Assembly (NCBI RefSeq): GCF_014268815.2
Contig: NZ_JABWRE020000001.1
Span: 5,027,001 to 5,091,000, forward strand
DNA length: 64,000 nt
Source of the DNA: Pseudomonas urmiensis
GTDB taxonomy: Bacteria > Pseudomonadota > Gammaproteobacteria > Pseudomonadales > Pseudomonadaceae
Direction: 5' to 3'
Positions within the stretch are counted from its first letter, which is position 1; every line of letters starts with the position of its first letter. This document shows positions 1 through 12,657 of this stretch, piece after piece. Position numbers and translations under genes: made by a program. The notes under the pieces were generated by a model. It did not search any database, was not told the origin of the DNA, and saw nothing but the letters and a program-made list of their open reading frames with translations.

Positions 1-971
<971 letters not shown>

Positions 972-1832
972 TTAAACCGCGGCAGCGCCGCCGACGATTT
1001 CCGAGATCTCCTGGGTGATCGCAGCCTGACGCGCCTTGTTGTAGATCAACTGAAGCTCTTTGATCAAATCACCGGCGTTGTCTGTGGCGTTCTTCATGGC
1101 GATCATCCGGGCCGCTTGTTCAGCAGCGTTGTTCTCGACCACCGCCTGGTATACCTGCGACTCCACGTAACGCACCATCAAGCCGTCCAGCAGCTCTTTT
1201 GCGTCGGGTTCGTACAGGTAATCCCAGTGATGCTTGAGATCCTGATCCGGGGTTGCCACCAACGGTACCAATTGCTCGACCGTCGGTTTTTGGGTCATGG
1301 TGTTGATGAACTTGTTCGAAACCACCGAAAGGCGATCGATACGGCCATCCAGGTAGGCGTCCAGCATCACTTTGACAGAGCCGATCAGATCGTTGATCGA
1401 TGGCTCTTCGCCCAAGTGGCTGATCGCTGCTACGACGTTGCCGCCAAAGATGCGGAAGAAAGTTGCACCCTTGCTGCCGATCACGCACAGGTCGATTTCC
1501 ACGCCCTGTTCGCGGTTTGCGTTCATGTCCTTGACCAGGGCCTTGAACAGGTTGGTGTTCAAGCCACCGCACAGACCACGGTCACTGCTCACCACGATAT
1601 AACCGGTGCGCTTTACAGGGCGCTCGATCATGAATGGGTGGCGGTATTCCGGGTTGGCGTTGGCCAGATGACCGATCACCTGGCGGATACGCTCCGCGTA
1701 AGGACGGCTAGCAGCCATGCGCATTTGTGCCTTGCGCATCTTGCTTACCGCCACTTTCTCCATGGCGCTGGTAATTTTTTGCGTGCTTTTGATGCTCGCA
1801 ATCTTACTGCGAATCTCTTTTGCGCCTGCCAT
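972..1832 (-). CDS. atpG: ATP synthase F1 subunit gamma
   Basis: Central rotor stalk of F1, coupling rotation of the c-ring to catalysis in the beta subunits. The 286-residue protein has the expected length. It begins [21 protein letters not shown], with the conserved N-terminal helix, and ends in the conserved C-terminal helix with the RQAAITQEI motif that fills the alpha3beta3 core. It sits between atpA (48-base gap) and atpD, as in nearly all proteobacterial atp operons. Confidence 0.97.
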   Translation of the reverse strand: MAGAKEIRSKIASIKSTQKITSAMEKVAVSKMRKAQMRMAASRPYAERIRQVIGHLANANPEYRHPFMIERPVKRTGYIVVSSDRGLCGGLNTNLFKALVKDMNANREQGVEIDLCVIGSKGATFFRIFGGNVVAAISHLGEEPSINDLIGSVKVMLDAYLDGRIDRLSVVSNKFINTMTQKPTVEQLVPLVATPDQDLKHHWDYLYEPDAKELLDGLMVRYVESQVYQAVVENNAAEQAARMIAMKNATDNAGDLIKELQLIYNKARQAAITQEISEIVGGAAAV

Positions 1833-1880
1833 GTATCACCTATCAGGTTAGCAAGCGGGGGCCTGGGCCCCCGCTGCGGC

Positions 1881-3425
1881 TTACCAGGTCTGGGTGGCCT
1901 TGAACTTCTCGATGCCGGCTTTCAGGCCTGCGTCGATTTCGTCGTTGAAGTCACCCTTCACGTTGATCTTCGCCATCAGTTCAGCGTGATCACGGTTGAA
2001 GAAGGCGATCAGTGCTTGCTCGAAGCTGCCGATCTTGGAGACTTCTACGTCAGTCAGGAAGCCACGCTCAGCGGCATACAGCGACAGGGCCATGTCCGCG
2101 ATGGACATCGGCGCGTACTGCTTCTGCTTCATCAGCTCGGTAACGCGCTGACCATGCTCCAGCTGCTTGCGGGTCGCTTCGTCCAGATCGGAAGCGAACT
2201 GGGCGAATGCAGCCAGCTCACGGTACTGAGCCAGAGCGGTACGGATACCACCGGACAGTTTCTTGATGATCTTGGTCTGAGCGGCACCACCTACGCGGGA
2301 TACCGAAACACCGGCGTTCACTGCAGGGCGGATGCCCGAGTTGAACATGGCCGATTCCAGGAAGATCTGACCGTCGGTGATCGAGATCACGTTGGTCGGA
2401 ACGAACGCGGAAACGTCGCCAGCCTGGGTTTCGATGATCGGCAGCGCGGTCAGGGAACCGGTTTTGCCAGTCACAGCACCGTTGGTGAACTTCTCGACGT
2501 ACTCTTCGGAAACGCGCGATGCACGCTCCAGCAGACGGGAGTGGAGATAGAACACGTCGCCTGGGTACGCTTCACGTCCTGGTGGACGGCGCAGCAGCAG
2601 GGAGATCTGACGGTAGGCAACAGCCTGCTTGGACAGGTCATCGTAAACGATCAGCGCGTCTTCACCGCGGTCACGGAAGAACTCGCCCATGGTGCAACCG
2701 GCGTATGGCGCCAGGAATTGCAGTGCGGCGGATTCCGAGGCGCTGGCAACCACCACGATGGTGTTTTTCAGTGCGTCGTTTTCTTCCAGCTTGCGAACGA
2801 TGTTGGCAACGGTGGAACGCTTCTGGCCGACAGCAACATAAACGCAGAAAATACCGGAGTCTTTCTGGTTGATGATGGCGTCGATGGCCATGGCGGTCTT
2901 GCCGATCTGACGGTCACCGATGATCAGCTCACGCTGGCCACGGCCGACAGGGATCATGGCGTCGACGGATTTGTAGCCAGTCTGTACAGGCTGGTCTACC
3001 GACTTACGCCAGATCACGCCTGGAGCAACTTTCTCGACCGCGTCGGTCTCGGTGTTGCCCAGCGGGCCTTTGCCATCGATTGGGTTGCCCAGTGCGTCAA
3101 CGACGCGACCCAGCAGTTCCTTACCAACTGGAACTTCCAGGATGCGGCCGGTGCACTTGGCGCTCATGCCTTCGGCGAGGGTGTCATAGGCACCCAGGAT
3201 CACTGCACCTACGGAGTCTTGCTCCAGGTTCAGGGCCATGCCGTACACGCCACCCGGAAACTCGATCATTTCGCCGTACATAACGTCGGCCAGACCGTGA
3301 ATCCGCACGATACCGTCAGAAACGCTGACGACGGTACCTTCGTTGCGGGCTTGAGAGGCTACATCGAGGTTATCGATGCGGCCCTTGATGATTTCACTAA
3401 TTTCGGAAGGATTGAGTTGCTGCAT
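1881..3425 (-). CDS. atpA: ATP synthase F1 subunit alpha
   Basis: Regulatory nucleotide-binding subunit of F1. The 514 residues match the family length. The P-loop reads GDRQIGKT near residue 170; many orthologues have T where this has I, a conservative change in a non-catalytic site. The start [14 protein letters not shown] is the family N-terminus. It follows atpH after 21 bases and precedes atpG, so it is co-transcribed in the atp operon. Confidence 0.97.
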   Translation of the reverse strand: MQQLNPSEISEIIKGRIDNLDVASQARNEGTVVSVSDGIVRIHGLADVMYGEMIEFPGGVYGMALNLEQDSVGAVILGAYDTLAEGMSAKCTGRILEVPVGKELLGRVVDALGNPIDGKGPLGNTETDAVEKVAPGVIWRKSVDQPVQTGYKSVDAMIPVGRGQRELIIGDRQIGKTAMAIDAIINQKDSGIFCVYVAVGQKRSTVANIVRKLEENDALKNTIVVVASASESAALQFLAPYAGCTMGEFFRDRGEDALIVYDDLSKQAVAYRQISLLLRRPPGREAYPGDVFYLHSRLLERASRVSEEYVEKFTNGAVTGKTGSLTALPIIETQAGDVSAFVPTNVISITDGQIFLESAMFNSGIRPAVNAGVSVSRVGGAAQTKIIKKLSGGIRTALAQYRELAAFAQFASDLDEATRKQLEHGQRVTELMKQKQYAPMSIADMALSLYAAERGFLTDVEVSKIGSFEQALIAFFNRDHAELMAKINVKGDFNDEIDAGLKAGIEKFKATQTW

Positions 3426-3446
3426 TGCTCTGCTGCCCCTTCAAAC

Positions 3447-3983
3447 TCAAGATTTCAATGCTTCGGCCAGTTTCGCGATCTTGCCGCGAACCGAGCCATC
3501 GATTACCAGGTCGCCTGCGCGGATGAGGACGCCGCCGATCAGGCTGGCATCCTCCGACGCGTGCAGGCGAACTTCCTGGCCGAGCCGTGCACTGAGAACC
3601 TTGGCGAGTTTGTCTTGCTGTTCTTGGTTCAACGCAAAAGCACTGGTGACTTCCACGTCCACGGATTTTTCCAGTTCGGCCTTGTACAGCTCGAACAGGT
3701 CGGCAATCTCCGGCAGGAGCAGGAGACGGCCATTTTCCGCGGCAACATGAATGAAATTCTGTGCCTGTGCATCGAACTTGTCACCGCACACTTCAATGAA
3801 AGTGGCGGCCTTTTGTGCGCTCGTCAGTCGCGGGGCCTTGAGCAGGCGCTGCATGGTGTCGTCTTGCGACACAGCAGCAGCCAGGCCGAGCATGGCTGAC
3901 CAATTGGCCAGTTGCTGATGGGCCTGGGCGTGCTCAAAGGCAGCCTTAGCGTAAGGTCGGGCCAACGTGGTCAGTTCTGCCAT
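3447..3983 (-). CDS. atpH: ATP synthase F1 subunit delta
   Basis: Peripheral-stalk subunit joining the top of F1 to the b-subunit dimer. The 178-residue OSCP/delta protein starts [19 protein letters not shown], the conserved N-terminal helical domain, and has the typical C-terminal region with GGVLIRAGD and IDGSVRGKI. It lies 12 bases after atpF and 21 before atpA in the operon. Confidence 0.97.
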   Translation of the reverse strand: MAELTTLARPYAKAAFEHAQAHQQLANWSAMLGLAAAVSQDDTMQRLLKAPRLTSAQKAATFIEVCGDKFDAQAQNFIHVAAENGRLLLLPEIADLFELYKAELEKSVDVEVTSAFALNQEQQDKLAKVLSARLGQEVRLHASEDASLIGGVLIRAGDLVIDGSVRGKIAKLAEALKS

Positions 3984-3995
3984 GATCGCCCTCGC

Positions 3996-4466
3996 TTAAA
4001 TTTCAGCGGCCAGTTTGTTAACCAGCTCCGCATGCGCGTTTTGATCGATTGTGGCGCCAAGGATCTTTTCAGCACCGCCAACAGCCAGGGCACCCAGTTG
4101 GGCACGCAGGGCGTCTTTGACGCTGTTCAGTTCCTGTTCGATCTCGGCCTGAGCCTGAGCCTTCACACGGTCAGCTTCGACGCGGGCCTGATCACGGGCT
4201 TCCTCGACAAGCTGAGCAGCGCGTTTCTTGGCTTGCTCAATGATTTCGGCTGCCTGTGCTTTAGCTTCACGCAGTTGCTGACCCGCTTTCTCTTGGGCCA
4301 GCTCCAGGTCGCGAGCTGCGCGGTTGGCAGCGTCCAAGCCATCAGCAATCTTCTTTTGACGCTCTTGCAGGGCAGTGATGACCGGAGGCCATACGTACTT
4401 CATGCAGAAGACGACAAAAATCAGGAAAGCAACGGATTGGCCAATCAGGGTTGCATTAATGTTCAC
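3996..4466 (-). CDS. atpF: ATP synthase F0 subunit b
   Basis: Peripheral-stalk membrane subunit. The 156 residues hold one N-terminal transmembrane helix (about residues 5-26, [17 protein letters not shown]) followed by a long, charged, alanine-rich coiled coil that dimerises and reaches delta. The length is the proteobacterial norm. It is separated from atpE by 57 bases. Confidence 0.97.
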   Translation of the reverse strand: MNINATLIGQSVAFLIFVVFCMKYVWPPVITALQERQKKIADGLDAANRAARDLELAQEKAGQQLREAKAQAAEIIEQAKKRAAQLVEEARDQARVEADRVKAQAQAEIEQELNSVKDALRAQLGALAVGGAEKILGATIDQNAHAELVNKLAAEI

Positions 4467-4523
4467 GCCAACACCTCGCTCGGTCTTTGTTCATCACAGC
4501 AATCAACTCGTGGGTACGAGTGA

Positions 4524-4796
<273 letters not shown>

Positions 4797-4925
4797 TTAC
4801 GTCGTATTGGTTAGGTTTTTAGTTTGAAGCGGTAAAACAAATCGTTTGGTACAACTGCCCTTGCGGACTTTTTACAGCCCTCCCCCCAAACGGGCAGGGA
4901 AGGCTATCAGACACGCCAGGCGGTC

Positions 4926-6219
<1,294 letters not shown>

Positions 6220-6294
6220 CGCATCTACTCCTGGAAAGTCGACCATCAAGTCAGCAACGACTTGGCATAATTTGTGCCGACAAAATGCGCGCAG

Positions 6295-6323
6295 AGTATA
6301 GGGGGGGATTAACCCCTATTCAA
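6295..6323 (-). promoter_or_regulatory. Predicted sigma-70 promoter of the atp operon
   Basis: Read on the minus strand: -35 TTGAAT (6323-6318), a 17-base spacer and -10 TATACT (6300-6295). The spacer contains an inverted repeat, GGGG-TTAA-(T)CCCC. It points at atpI. Sequence match only; no transcription data. Confidence 0.7.
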
Positions 6324-6368
6324 CTATTGGGTAGTGATTTCCGACTGCGCGCTACAACGGGAATTGTT

Positions 6369-7241
6369 TCAGCGGATGTGAGCAAGCACGCCTTGCAACT
6401 CGTCGAGCGAGTTATAGCGAATCACCAACTGACCTTTGCCCTTGTTGCCATGGCGGATCTGCACCGCCGAGCCCAGGCGCTCTGCCAGACGCTGTTCGAG
6501 GCGAGCGATATCCGGATCAGGTTTGCTCGGTTCGACCGGATCAGGTTTGCCGCTCAGCCACTGGCGCACCAGTGCCTCGGTTTGGCGCACAGTGAGCCCA
6601 CGTGCGACAACATGACGCGCCCCTTCTTCCTGGCGATCTTCTTCCAGGCCCAGCAAGGCGCGAGCGTGGCCCATCTCCAGGTCGCCGTGGGCGAGCATGG
6701 TCTTGATTGCCTCCGGCAGCGAGATCAAGCGCAGCAGGTTGGCCACGGTCACCCGTGACTTGCCGACGGCGTCTGCTACTTGCTGCTGGGTCAGTTCGAA
6801 TTCCTGCTGCAGGCGTTGCAGGGCAATCGCCTCTTCCAGCGGGTTGAGATCCTCACGTTGGATGTTCTCGATCAGCGCCATGGCGATGGCGGCTTCATCG
6901 GGTACATCACGGACCATGGCCGGGATGGTGTCCAGGCCCGCCAGTTGAGTGGCGCGCCAGCGGCGTTCGCCGGCGATGATCTCGTAGCGCTGGTCACCGA
7001 TCGGCCGAACCACGATCGGCTGCATGACGCCTTGGGTGCGAATCGAGGCAGCCAGTTCTTCCAGCGCCTCCGGGTCCATGTCCCGGCGTGGCTGGTACTT
7101 GCCACGCTGGATCAGCTCGACCGGCAGGTGTTGCAGTTCTTTCTGGTCGATCTTGACAGCCTGCTCCTCGAGCGAGCTGACGGAAGGACCACTGAGCAGT
7201 GCATCCAACCCACGTCCGAGACCCCGTTTCTTAACGGCCAT
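6369..7241 (-). CDS. parB: Chromosome-partitioning protein ParB (CTP-dependent clamp)
   Basis: Binds parS near the origin, loads as a CTP-gated clamp and spreads to build the segregation complex moved by ParA. The 290 residues contain the ParB/Srx domain with the CTP-binding GERRWRA motif at about residue 92, a helix-turn-helix (ELTQQQVADAVGKSRVTVANLLRL) and a C-terminal dimerisation domain. It is 9 bases downstream of parA, and two parS sites lie in recF about 12 kb away. Confidence 0.97.
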   Translation of the reverse strand: MAVKKRGLGRGLDALLSGPSVSSLEEQAVKIDQKELQHLPVELIQRGKYQPRRDMDPEALEELAASIRTQGVMQPIVVRPIGDQRYEIIAGERRWRATQLAGLDTIPAMVRDVPDEAAIAMALIENIQREDLNPLEEAIALQRLQQEFELTQQQVADAVGKSRVTVANLLRLISLPEAIKTMLAHGDLEMGHARALLGLEEDRQEEGARHVVARGLTVRQTEALVRQWLSGKPDPVEPSKPDPDIARLEQRLAERLGSAVQIRHGNKGKGQLVIRYNSLDELQGVLAHIR

Positions 7242-7250
7242 GCGGATTCC

Positions 7251-8042
7251 TTAAGTTGTTTGTGCAGTGCGTGATTGACGGCGTTGGCGGCGTACCAGTT
7301 CCCCGGCCAGGGCCAGATAGGCCAGTGCGCCACGCGATTGCTTGTCGTAGGCCAGGGCCGGCATGCCAAAGCTTGGCGCCTCGGCCAGGCGAATGTTGCG
7401 CGGGATCACCGTATCGTACAGCTGCTCGCCGAAGTGCTCTTTGAGCTGCGCCGAAACATCGTTGTTCAGGCTCAGGCGCGGATCGTACATGGTCCGCAGC
7501 AGGCCTTCGATCTTCAGCGCCGGGTTCAGCCGGGCTGCGATGCGCTTGATGTTATCCACAAGGTCGCTGAGACCTTCGAGTGCGTAGTACTCGCACTGCA
7601 TCGGGATAATCACGCCATCGGAGGCGACCAAGGCGTTGAGGGTGAGCATCGACAGCGACGGTGGGCAGTCGATGAGGATGTAGTCGTAATTCTCGCGGAT
7701 AGGCGCCAGCGCATTGCGCAGACGGCTCTCCTTGACCTGCATCTCCAGCAGCACCACTTCCGCGGCGGTGAGGTCGCGGTTGGCCGGCAGCAGTTGGAAA
7801 CCGCCGTGCTCGGAGTAGTGCATCGCCTGGGCCAGGTCGCATTCGCCGATGAGCAGGTCGTAGACCGAATGCTCGAGCTCGTGCTTGTCCACCCCGCTGC
7901 CCATGGTCGCGTTGCCCTGCGGATCGAGGTCGATCAGCAGCACACGGCGCTTGGTCGCAGCCAGCGATGCGGCGAGATTGATACAGGTGGTGGTCTTGCC
8001 CACACCACCTTTCTGGTTCGCGATTGCGAATACCTTAGCCAT
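7251..8042 (-). CDS. parA: Chromosome-partitioning ATPase ParA (Soj family)
   Basis: Deviant Walker-A ATPase that binds DNA nonspecifically and positions ParB-parS complexes. The 263 residues start with MAKVFAIANQKGGVGKTTT, where the KGGVGKTT motif with its signature lysine is clear; the DCPPSL switch segment is near residue 125. It lies 18 bases after rsmG and 9 before parB, in the mnmG-rsmG-parA-parB operon. Confidence 0.97.
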   Translation of the reverse strand: MAKVFAIANQKGGVGKTTTCINLAASLAATKRRVLLIDLDPQGNATMGSGVDKHELEHSVYDLLIGECDLAQAMHYSEHGGFQLLPANRDLTAAEVVLLEMQVKESRLRNALAPIRENYDYILIDCPPSLSMLTLNALVASDGVIIPMQCEYYALEGLSDLVDNIKRIAARLNPALKIEGLLRTMYDPRLSLNNDVSAQLKEHFGEQLYDTVIPRNIRLAEAPSFGMPALAYDKQSRGALAYLALAGELVRRQRRQSRTAQTT

Positions 8043-8060
8043 TGTTGCGTGTAATCCCAG

Positions 8061-8711
8061 TCATGCCTTGCGGCGCAGTATCAGCAGATGGCGCTGGCCC
8101 TGGCAACCCGGAACGGTCAGGGCCTGCTCGCTTTCCACTGTGAAGTCTGCGGGCAATGCTACCAGTTCGTCGGCAGGATGCAGCCCTTTCATTGCAAGCC
8201 AAAGCGTCCGCGTGTCGCCCAGGTGGCGAGTCCAGCCGGTGAAGTTCTCCATGCTGCTGAATGCCCGCGAGATGATCCCGCTGAACGGCTGCGCCGGTTG
8301 ATACTCTTCGACCCGGCTGTGGATAACCTGCAGGTTGTCCAGTTTCAGCTCCATCTTCACCTGGGTGAGGAAGCGGGTTTTCTTGCCATTGCTGTCGAGC
8401 AGCGTCACTTGCTTGTGCGGGTGCAGGATAGCCAAAGGAATCCCCGGCATGCCACCGCCGCTGCCGACATCCAGCCAACTTTGCGTGTCGCTGTGGATAA
8501 ACGGCATGACGCTGAGGCTGTCGAGCAGATGCCGCGAGACCATTTCGTTCGGGTCGCGCACTGCGGTCAGGTTGTAGGCCTTGTTCCATTTGATCAACAG
8601 GGCCAGGTAGCCCAGCAGTTGCTCGTGCTGCTGTGGGCTCAACTCGACACCGAGCTGGCGCGCGCCTGTGGACAACTCTTCTGCGTGTTGCGGGGTGACC
8701 AAGGAACTCAA
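8061..8711 (-). CDS. rsmG: 16S rRNA (guanine-527-N7)-methyltransferase RsmG
   Basis: Methylates G527 of 16S rRNA using S-adenosylmethionine. 216 residues, family length. The SAM-binding loop [15 protein letters not shown] is at about residues 76-90. Its start codon overlaps the mnmG stop by 4 bases, which suggests translational coupling. Loss of this gene gives low-level streptomycin resistance in other bacteria. Confidence 0.97.
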   Translation of the reverse strand: MSSLVTPQHAEELSTGARQLGVELSPQQHEQLLGYLALLIKWNKAYNLTAVRDPNEMVSRHLLDSLSVMPFIHSDTQSWLDVGSGGGMPGIPLAILHPHKQVTLLDSNGKKTRFLTQVKMELKLDNLQVIHSRVEEYQPAQPFSGIISRAFSSMENFTGWTRHLGDTRTLWLAMKGLHPADELVALPADFTVESEQALTVPGCQGQRHLLILRRKA

Positions 8712-10603
8712 GCGCTTTGCTCCAATTCGCGGCCTGCGCCGCGTTTTTTCAGATGAATCAGCAACAGGGAAATCGCCGCCGGGGTCACGCCGGGGATGCG
8801 CGAAGCCTGGCCGAGGGTCTCCGGGCGAGTCTGGCCGAGTTTGCCCTGGATCTCCTTGGACAGGCCGGAGATCGTCGTGTAGTCGATATCCACAGGCAGG
8901 CGGGTGTCTTCGCTGGCGCGCAGACGAGCGATCTCATCCTGTTGACGGTCGATGTATCCGGCGTACTTGGTCTTGATCTCGACTTGCTCAGCCACTTGCG
9001 GGTCAAGTGCCTCACCGCCAGTAGCCTCGATCAGGCCGGCATAGTCGATTTCCGGGCGAGCCAGCAGGTTGAGCAGGCTGTATTCGTGGCTCAGCGGCGT
9101 ACCGAACTTATCCACAACGGCTTGGCCCATCGGCGTGCCGGGACGAACCCAAGTCGACTTCAGGCGCTGCTCTTCACGCTCGATGCCTTCGCGCTTGGCG
9201 CAGAACGCAGCCCAACGCTGGTCATCGATCAAGCCCAGCTCGCGGCCCTTCTCGGTCAGACGCAGGTCGGCGTTGTCTTCACGCAGGATCAAGCGGTACT
9301 CGGCGCGCGACGTGAACATGCGGTACGGCTCCTGGGTCCCCAGGGTAATCAGGTCGTCGACCAGTACGCCGATGTACGCCTCGTCGCGACGCGGGCACCA
9401 GCTTTCCCGACCCTGCGCACGCAGTGCGGCGTTGGTTCCGGCCAGCAGACCTTGAGCGCCAGCTTCTTCGTAGCCGGTGGTGCCGTTGATCTGGCCGGCG
9501 AAGAACAGGCCGCCAATCACTTTGGTTTCGAGGCTGTACTTCAGGTCACGCGGATCGAAGTAGTCATACTCGATGGCATAGCCCGGGCGCACGATGTGGG
9601 CGTTTTCCATGCCGCGGATCGAGCGGACCAACTCCAGCTGCACGTCGAACGGCAGCGATGTGGAAATGCCATTGGGGTACAGCTCATGGGTGGTCAGGCC
9701 TTCCGGCTCGATGAACACCTGATGGCTTTCCTTGTCGGCGAAACGATGGATCTTGTCTTCGATCGACGGGCAGTAACGTGGGCCGACACCTTCGATAACC
9801 CCGGAATACATCGGCGAACGGTCGAGGTTCGAAGCAATGATTTCGTGGGTGCGGGCATTGGTGTGGGTGATCCAGCAGCTGACCTGGCGCGGGTGCATCT
9901 GCGCATTGCCCATGAACGACATCACCGGAATCGGCGTATCGCCGGGCTGCTCGGTCATCACCGAGAAGTCCACAGAGCGGCCATCGATACGCGGCGGCGT
10001 ACCGGTTTTCAGCCGGCCGACGCGCAGCGGCAGTTCACGCATGCGGTGGGCCAGGGCAATGGCGGGCGGATCACCGGCGCGGCCGCCGGTGTAATTCTGC
10101 AAGCCAATGTGAATAAGTCCGGCGAGGAATGTGCCAGTGGTCAGTACCACCGAGTCGGCGAAGAACCGCAGACCCATTTGCGTGACCACGCCCTTGACCT
10201 GGTCCTGTTCGACGATCAGGTCGTCGCAGGACTGCTGGAATATCCACAGGTTCGGTTGGTTTTCCAGGATTTCACGGACCACCGCCTTATAGATCGCGCG
10301 GTCAGCCTGGGCACGGGTCGCACGGACGGCCGGGCCTTTGCGGTTGTTCAACACGCGGAACTGAATGCCGCTCTTGTCGGTGGCCAACGCCATGGCGCCG
10401 CCGAGCGCATCGATCTCTTTGACCAGATGACTCTTGCCGATCCCACCAATAGCGGGGTTGCAACTCATGTGACCGAGGGTTTCCACGTTATGGGTCAGCA
10501 GCAGGGTTTTTACCCCCATGCGTGCAGACGCAAGCGCAGCCTCGGTACCGGCATGGCCGCCGCCGATGACGATCACTTCAAAACGGGAAGGGAAATCCAC
10601 CAC
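8708..10603 (-). CDS. mnmG: tRNA uridine-5-carboxymethylaminomethyl modification enzyme MnmG
   Basis: FAD-dependent subunit of the MnmEG complex that modifies the wobble uridine (U34) of several tRNAs. 631 residues. The N-terminal FAD site [17 protein letters not shown] is at about residues 13-29; the [12 protein letters not shown] and insertion-domain regions are intact, and the C-terminal helical domain that binds MnmE is present. It heads the operon mnmG-rsmG-parA-parB and faces a 591-base non-coding region rich in DnaA-like boxes. Confidence 0.97.
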   Translation of the reverse strand: MVDFPSRFEVIVIGGGHAGTEAALASARMGVKTLLLTHNVETLGHMSCNPAIGGIGKSHLVKEIDALGGAMALATDKSGIQFRVLNNRKGPAVRATRAQADRAIYKAVVREILENQPNLWIFQQSCDDLIVEQDQVKGVVTQMGLRFFADSVVLTTGTFLAGLIHIGLQNYTGGRAGDPPAIALAHRMRELPLRVGRLKTGTPPRIDGRSVDFSVMTEQPGDTPIPVMSFMGNAQMHPRQVSCWITHTNARTHEIIASNLDRSPMYSGVIEGVGPRYCPSIEDKIHRFADKESHQVFIEPEGLTTHELYPNGISTSLPFDVQLELVRSIRGMENAHIVRPGYAIEYDYFDPRDLKYSLETKVIGGLFFAGQINGTTGYEEAGAQGLLAGTNAALRAQGRESWCPRRDEAYIGVLVDDLITLGTQEPYRMFTSRAEYRLILREDNADLRLTEKGRELGLIDDQRWAAFCAKREGIEREEQRLKSTWVRPGTPMGQAVVDKFGTPLSHEYSLLNLLARPEIDYAGLIEATGGEALDPQVAEQVEIKTKYAGYIDRQQDEIARLRASEDTRLPVDIDYTTISGLSKEIQGKLGQTRPETLGQASRIPGVTPAAISLLLIHLKKRGAGRELEQSA

Positions 10604-10646
10604 GCACCTCGTGCCTGTTTTTGCGAATAGAGAAGGTAAGCCGACA

Positions 10647-10675
10647 AGTATAGGGACTTCCTACCTGCTAAAGAA
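10647..10675 (-). promoter_or_regulatory. Possible mnmG promoter
   Basis: A consensus -10 TATACT (minus strand, 10652-10647) lies 44 bases upstream of mnmG. The hexamer 17 bases further upstream, TTCTTT, is a poor -35 match, so this is tentative. Confidence 0.35.
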
Positions 10676-11120
10676 ACCTTTTGAGCAAATTTTGACCAGG
10701 CTGTGGATGAACGGGGATAACAGAAATTAAAAAGGAAGAAATTAAAAAAGCTTTGTTTTTATGTTTATTCTTATGCACCGCCTTTTCTGTGGATAAAGCT
10801 CTACACACCAATATTCATGGTATGTACAGAGAAATTAAACCCTGTGCTTGAGTGGCCATGAGGGCTATGGATAAGCGCATTTAGCCTGTGGATGAAATGC
10901 CTATTTACCCACAGGTGGATTTGTCCTCAGCTCTGAAGGGGGTTTATCAACTGAGCTGAAGGTGAGTTTTCCACAGGGCTTAGACGAACGAAAACGCACC
11001 TGTTGATGAAATCAAAGGCGTGGGTCTTCAAAGGAAATTGGAAAATAGATGGGGGTAGGCTGTGGAGGAGCGGTTTATCCACCGACGAAAGCGCAGCCCT
11101 CGCTATTCATCGGGGTGTGT

Positions 11121-11148
11121 TCTTCGCGGGGTGAACCCGCTCCCACAG
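11121..11148. repeat. Single REP element
   Basis: An imperfect palindrome of the P. putida REP type (tcgcggggtgaacccgctcc core) lying downstream of mnmE. It stands alone rather than in an inverted pair. Confidence 0.75.
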
Positions 11149-11194
11149 GTACTACCTTGCTGATCGGCGGTAACTGGAGGGGAGCGGTTGTGGA

Positions 11195-12565
11195 TTACTT
11201 GCCGATGCAGAAGCTTGAGAAGATACGCCCCAGCAGATCATCGGAACTGAACGCGCCGGTAATCTCTCCCAGCGCCTGCTGAGCTTGACGCAGATCTTCC
11301 GCCAACAGCTCTCCAGCGCCGGCCAGGGTCAGCTGGTCACGACCATGCTCAAGGTGCGCGCTAGCCTGGTTCAAGGCCTCCAGGTGGCGTCGACGGGCGC
11401 TGAAGCTGCTCTCTGAGGTCTGTTCATAACCCATGCATGCTTTCAGGTGATCGCGCAGCAGCAGCAAGCCGCTGTCATCGCCCTTGGCGCTGAGGGTAAT
11501 GGTCACATGGCCATCGTCACATTGCTCCATGGCCACCGCTTCCCCGCTCAGGTCTGCCTTGTTACGAATCAAGGTGACTTTGCCAGAATCTGGGCGCTGA
11601 TCGAGAAACTCTGGCCACAAGGCGAAGGGATCGCTTGCTTCAGGGGCCGTGCTATCCACAACCAGCAACACCCGGTCAGCCTCGCTGATCGCTTTGAGCG
11701 CACGTTCCACGCCGATCTTTTCCACATGGTCGTCTGTGTCACGCAGCCCTGCGGTATCGACCACGTGCAACGGCATGCCGTCGATGTGGATATGTTCCCG
11801 CAAGATATCCCGGGTAGTGCCGGCGATATCGGTGACGATGGCCGCCTCACGCCCAGCCAGGCGGTTGAGCAGGCTCGACTTGCCCGCATTGGGCCGTCCG
11901 GCAATCACCACGTTCATACCGTCACGCAGCAGCGCGCCCTGGCCAGCTTCCTTCTGCACTGTGGACAACTCGCTGCGCACTGCATCGAGCATCGACAGCA
12001 CATGGCCGTCGGCGAGAAAGTCGATTTCTTCCTCAGGGAAGTCGATCGCAGCTTCGACGTAGATCCGCAGCGCGATCAGTGCCTCGGTCAGCGAGTGAAC
12101 GCGCTTGGAGAATTCGCCCTGCAACGAACGCAAGGCATTGCGTGCGGCCTGGGTCGAGCTGGCCTCGATCAGGTCAGCGATCGCTTCGGCCTGGGCCAAG
12201 TCGAGTTTGTCGTTGAGGAATGCACGCTCGCTGAATTCACCAGGACGCGCCAGGCGGCAGCCCAGTTGCAGGCAGCGCTGCAGTAGCATGTCCATCACTA
12301 CCGGGCCGCCATGGCCTTGTAGTTCCAGGACGTCTTCACCGGTAAACGAGTTCGGCCCCGGGAAGAACAGCACGATGCCCTCATCCAGTACCAGCCCGTC
12401 CTGATCGCGGAACGGCCCGTAGTGAGCATGCCGGGGCGTGAGAGTGCGCCCGGTAATAGCTTGCCCGGCCTGGCTCGCCAGGGGGCCAGACAGGCGGACG
12501 ATGCCGACCCCGCCGCGGCCCTGAGCGGTAGCGATGGCGGCAATGGTTTCACGCACAGTGTTCAT
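11195..12565 (-). CDS. mnmE: tRNA modification GTPase MnmE (TrmE)
   Basis: GTPase partner of MnmG in wobble-uridine modification of tRNA. 456 residues: N-terminal tetrahydrofolate-binding domain, helical domain, and an inserted G domain with [12 protein letters not shown] (G1), DIAGTTRD (G2), DTAGL (G3) and NKAD (G4). The C-terminus ends in CIGK, the conserved CxGK motif. Its start is 92 bases from the yidC stop, with a terminator between, so it is probably transcribed separately. Confidence 0.97.
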   Translation of the reverse strand: MNTVRETIAAIATAQGRGGVGIVRLSGPLASQAGQAITGRTLTPRHAHYGPFRDQDGLVLDEGIVLFFPGPNSFTGEDVLELQGHGGPVVMDMLLQRCLQLGCRLARPGEFSERAFLNDKLDLAQAEAIADLIEASSTQAARNALRSLQGEFSKRVHSLTEALIALRIYVEAAIDFPEEEIDFLADGHVLSMLDAVRSELSTVQKEAGQGALLRDGMNVVIAGRPNAGKSSLLNRLAGREAAIVTDIAGTTRDILREHIHIDGMPLHVVDTAGLRDTDDHVEKIGVERALKAISEADRVLLVVDSTAPEASDPFALWPEFLDQRPDSGKVTLIRNKADLSGEAVAMEQCDDGHVTITLSAKGDDSGLLLLRDHLKACMGYEQTSESSFSARRRHLEALNQASAHLEHGRDQLTLAGAGELLAEDLRQAQQALGEITGAFSSDDLLGRIFSSFCIGK

Positions 12566-12605
12566 GCTCGAAAGCCTCTTACGACAAATTCAACAGACAG
12601 ATAGC

Positions 12606-12632
12606 AAAAACGCCCCACGAGGGGGCGTTTTT
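12606..12632 (-). terminator. Rho-independent terminator after yidC
   Basis: GC stem CGCCCC/GGGGCG with a five-base loop, flanked by A and T runs, so it can act on both strands. It lies between the yidC stop and the mnmE start and should end the rpmH-rnpA-yidD-yidC transcript. Confidence 0.85.
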
Positions 12633-12657
12633 ATTCACAGGCTAGCTTAGCAGCCCG

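Larger units (their letters stand above)
10604..11194. other. Non-coding mnmG-mnmE region with DnaA-box-like cluster (secondary origin-like region)
   Basis: No credible gene in 591 bases. There is one perfect DnaA box TGTGGATAA (10788-10796) and several one- or two-mismatch copies: TGTGGATGA 10702-10710 and 10887-10895, TATGGATAA 10866-10874, TTATCAACT 10944-10952, TTTTCCACA 10967-10975, TGTTGATGA 11001-11009, TTATCCACC 11075-11083. An AT-rich block (about 10725-10770) is adjacent. DnaA boxes near gidA (mnmG) recall the E. coli oriC location, but whether this region fires or only titrates DnaA cannot be told from sequence. Confidence 0.65.

Noticed and set aside
1116..3899. Very long plus-strand open frame (927 codons) opposite atpG, atpA and atpH
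   Set aside because: It lies fully antisense to conserved ATP synthase genes. Its length comes from GC-rich codon bias on the other strand, and its translation shows no domain.
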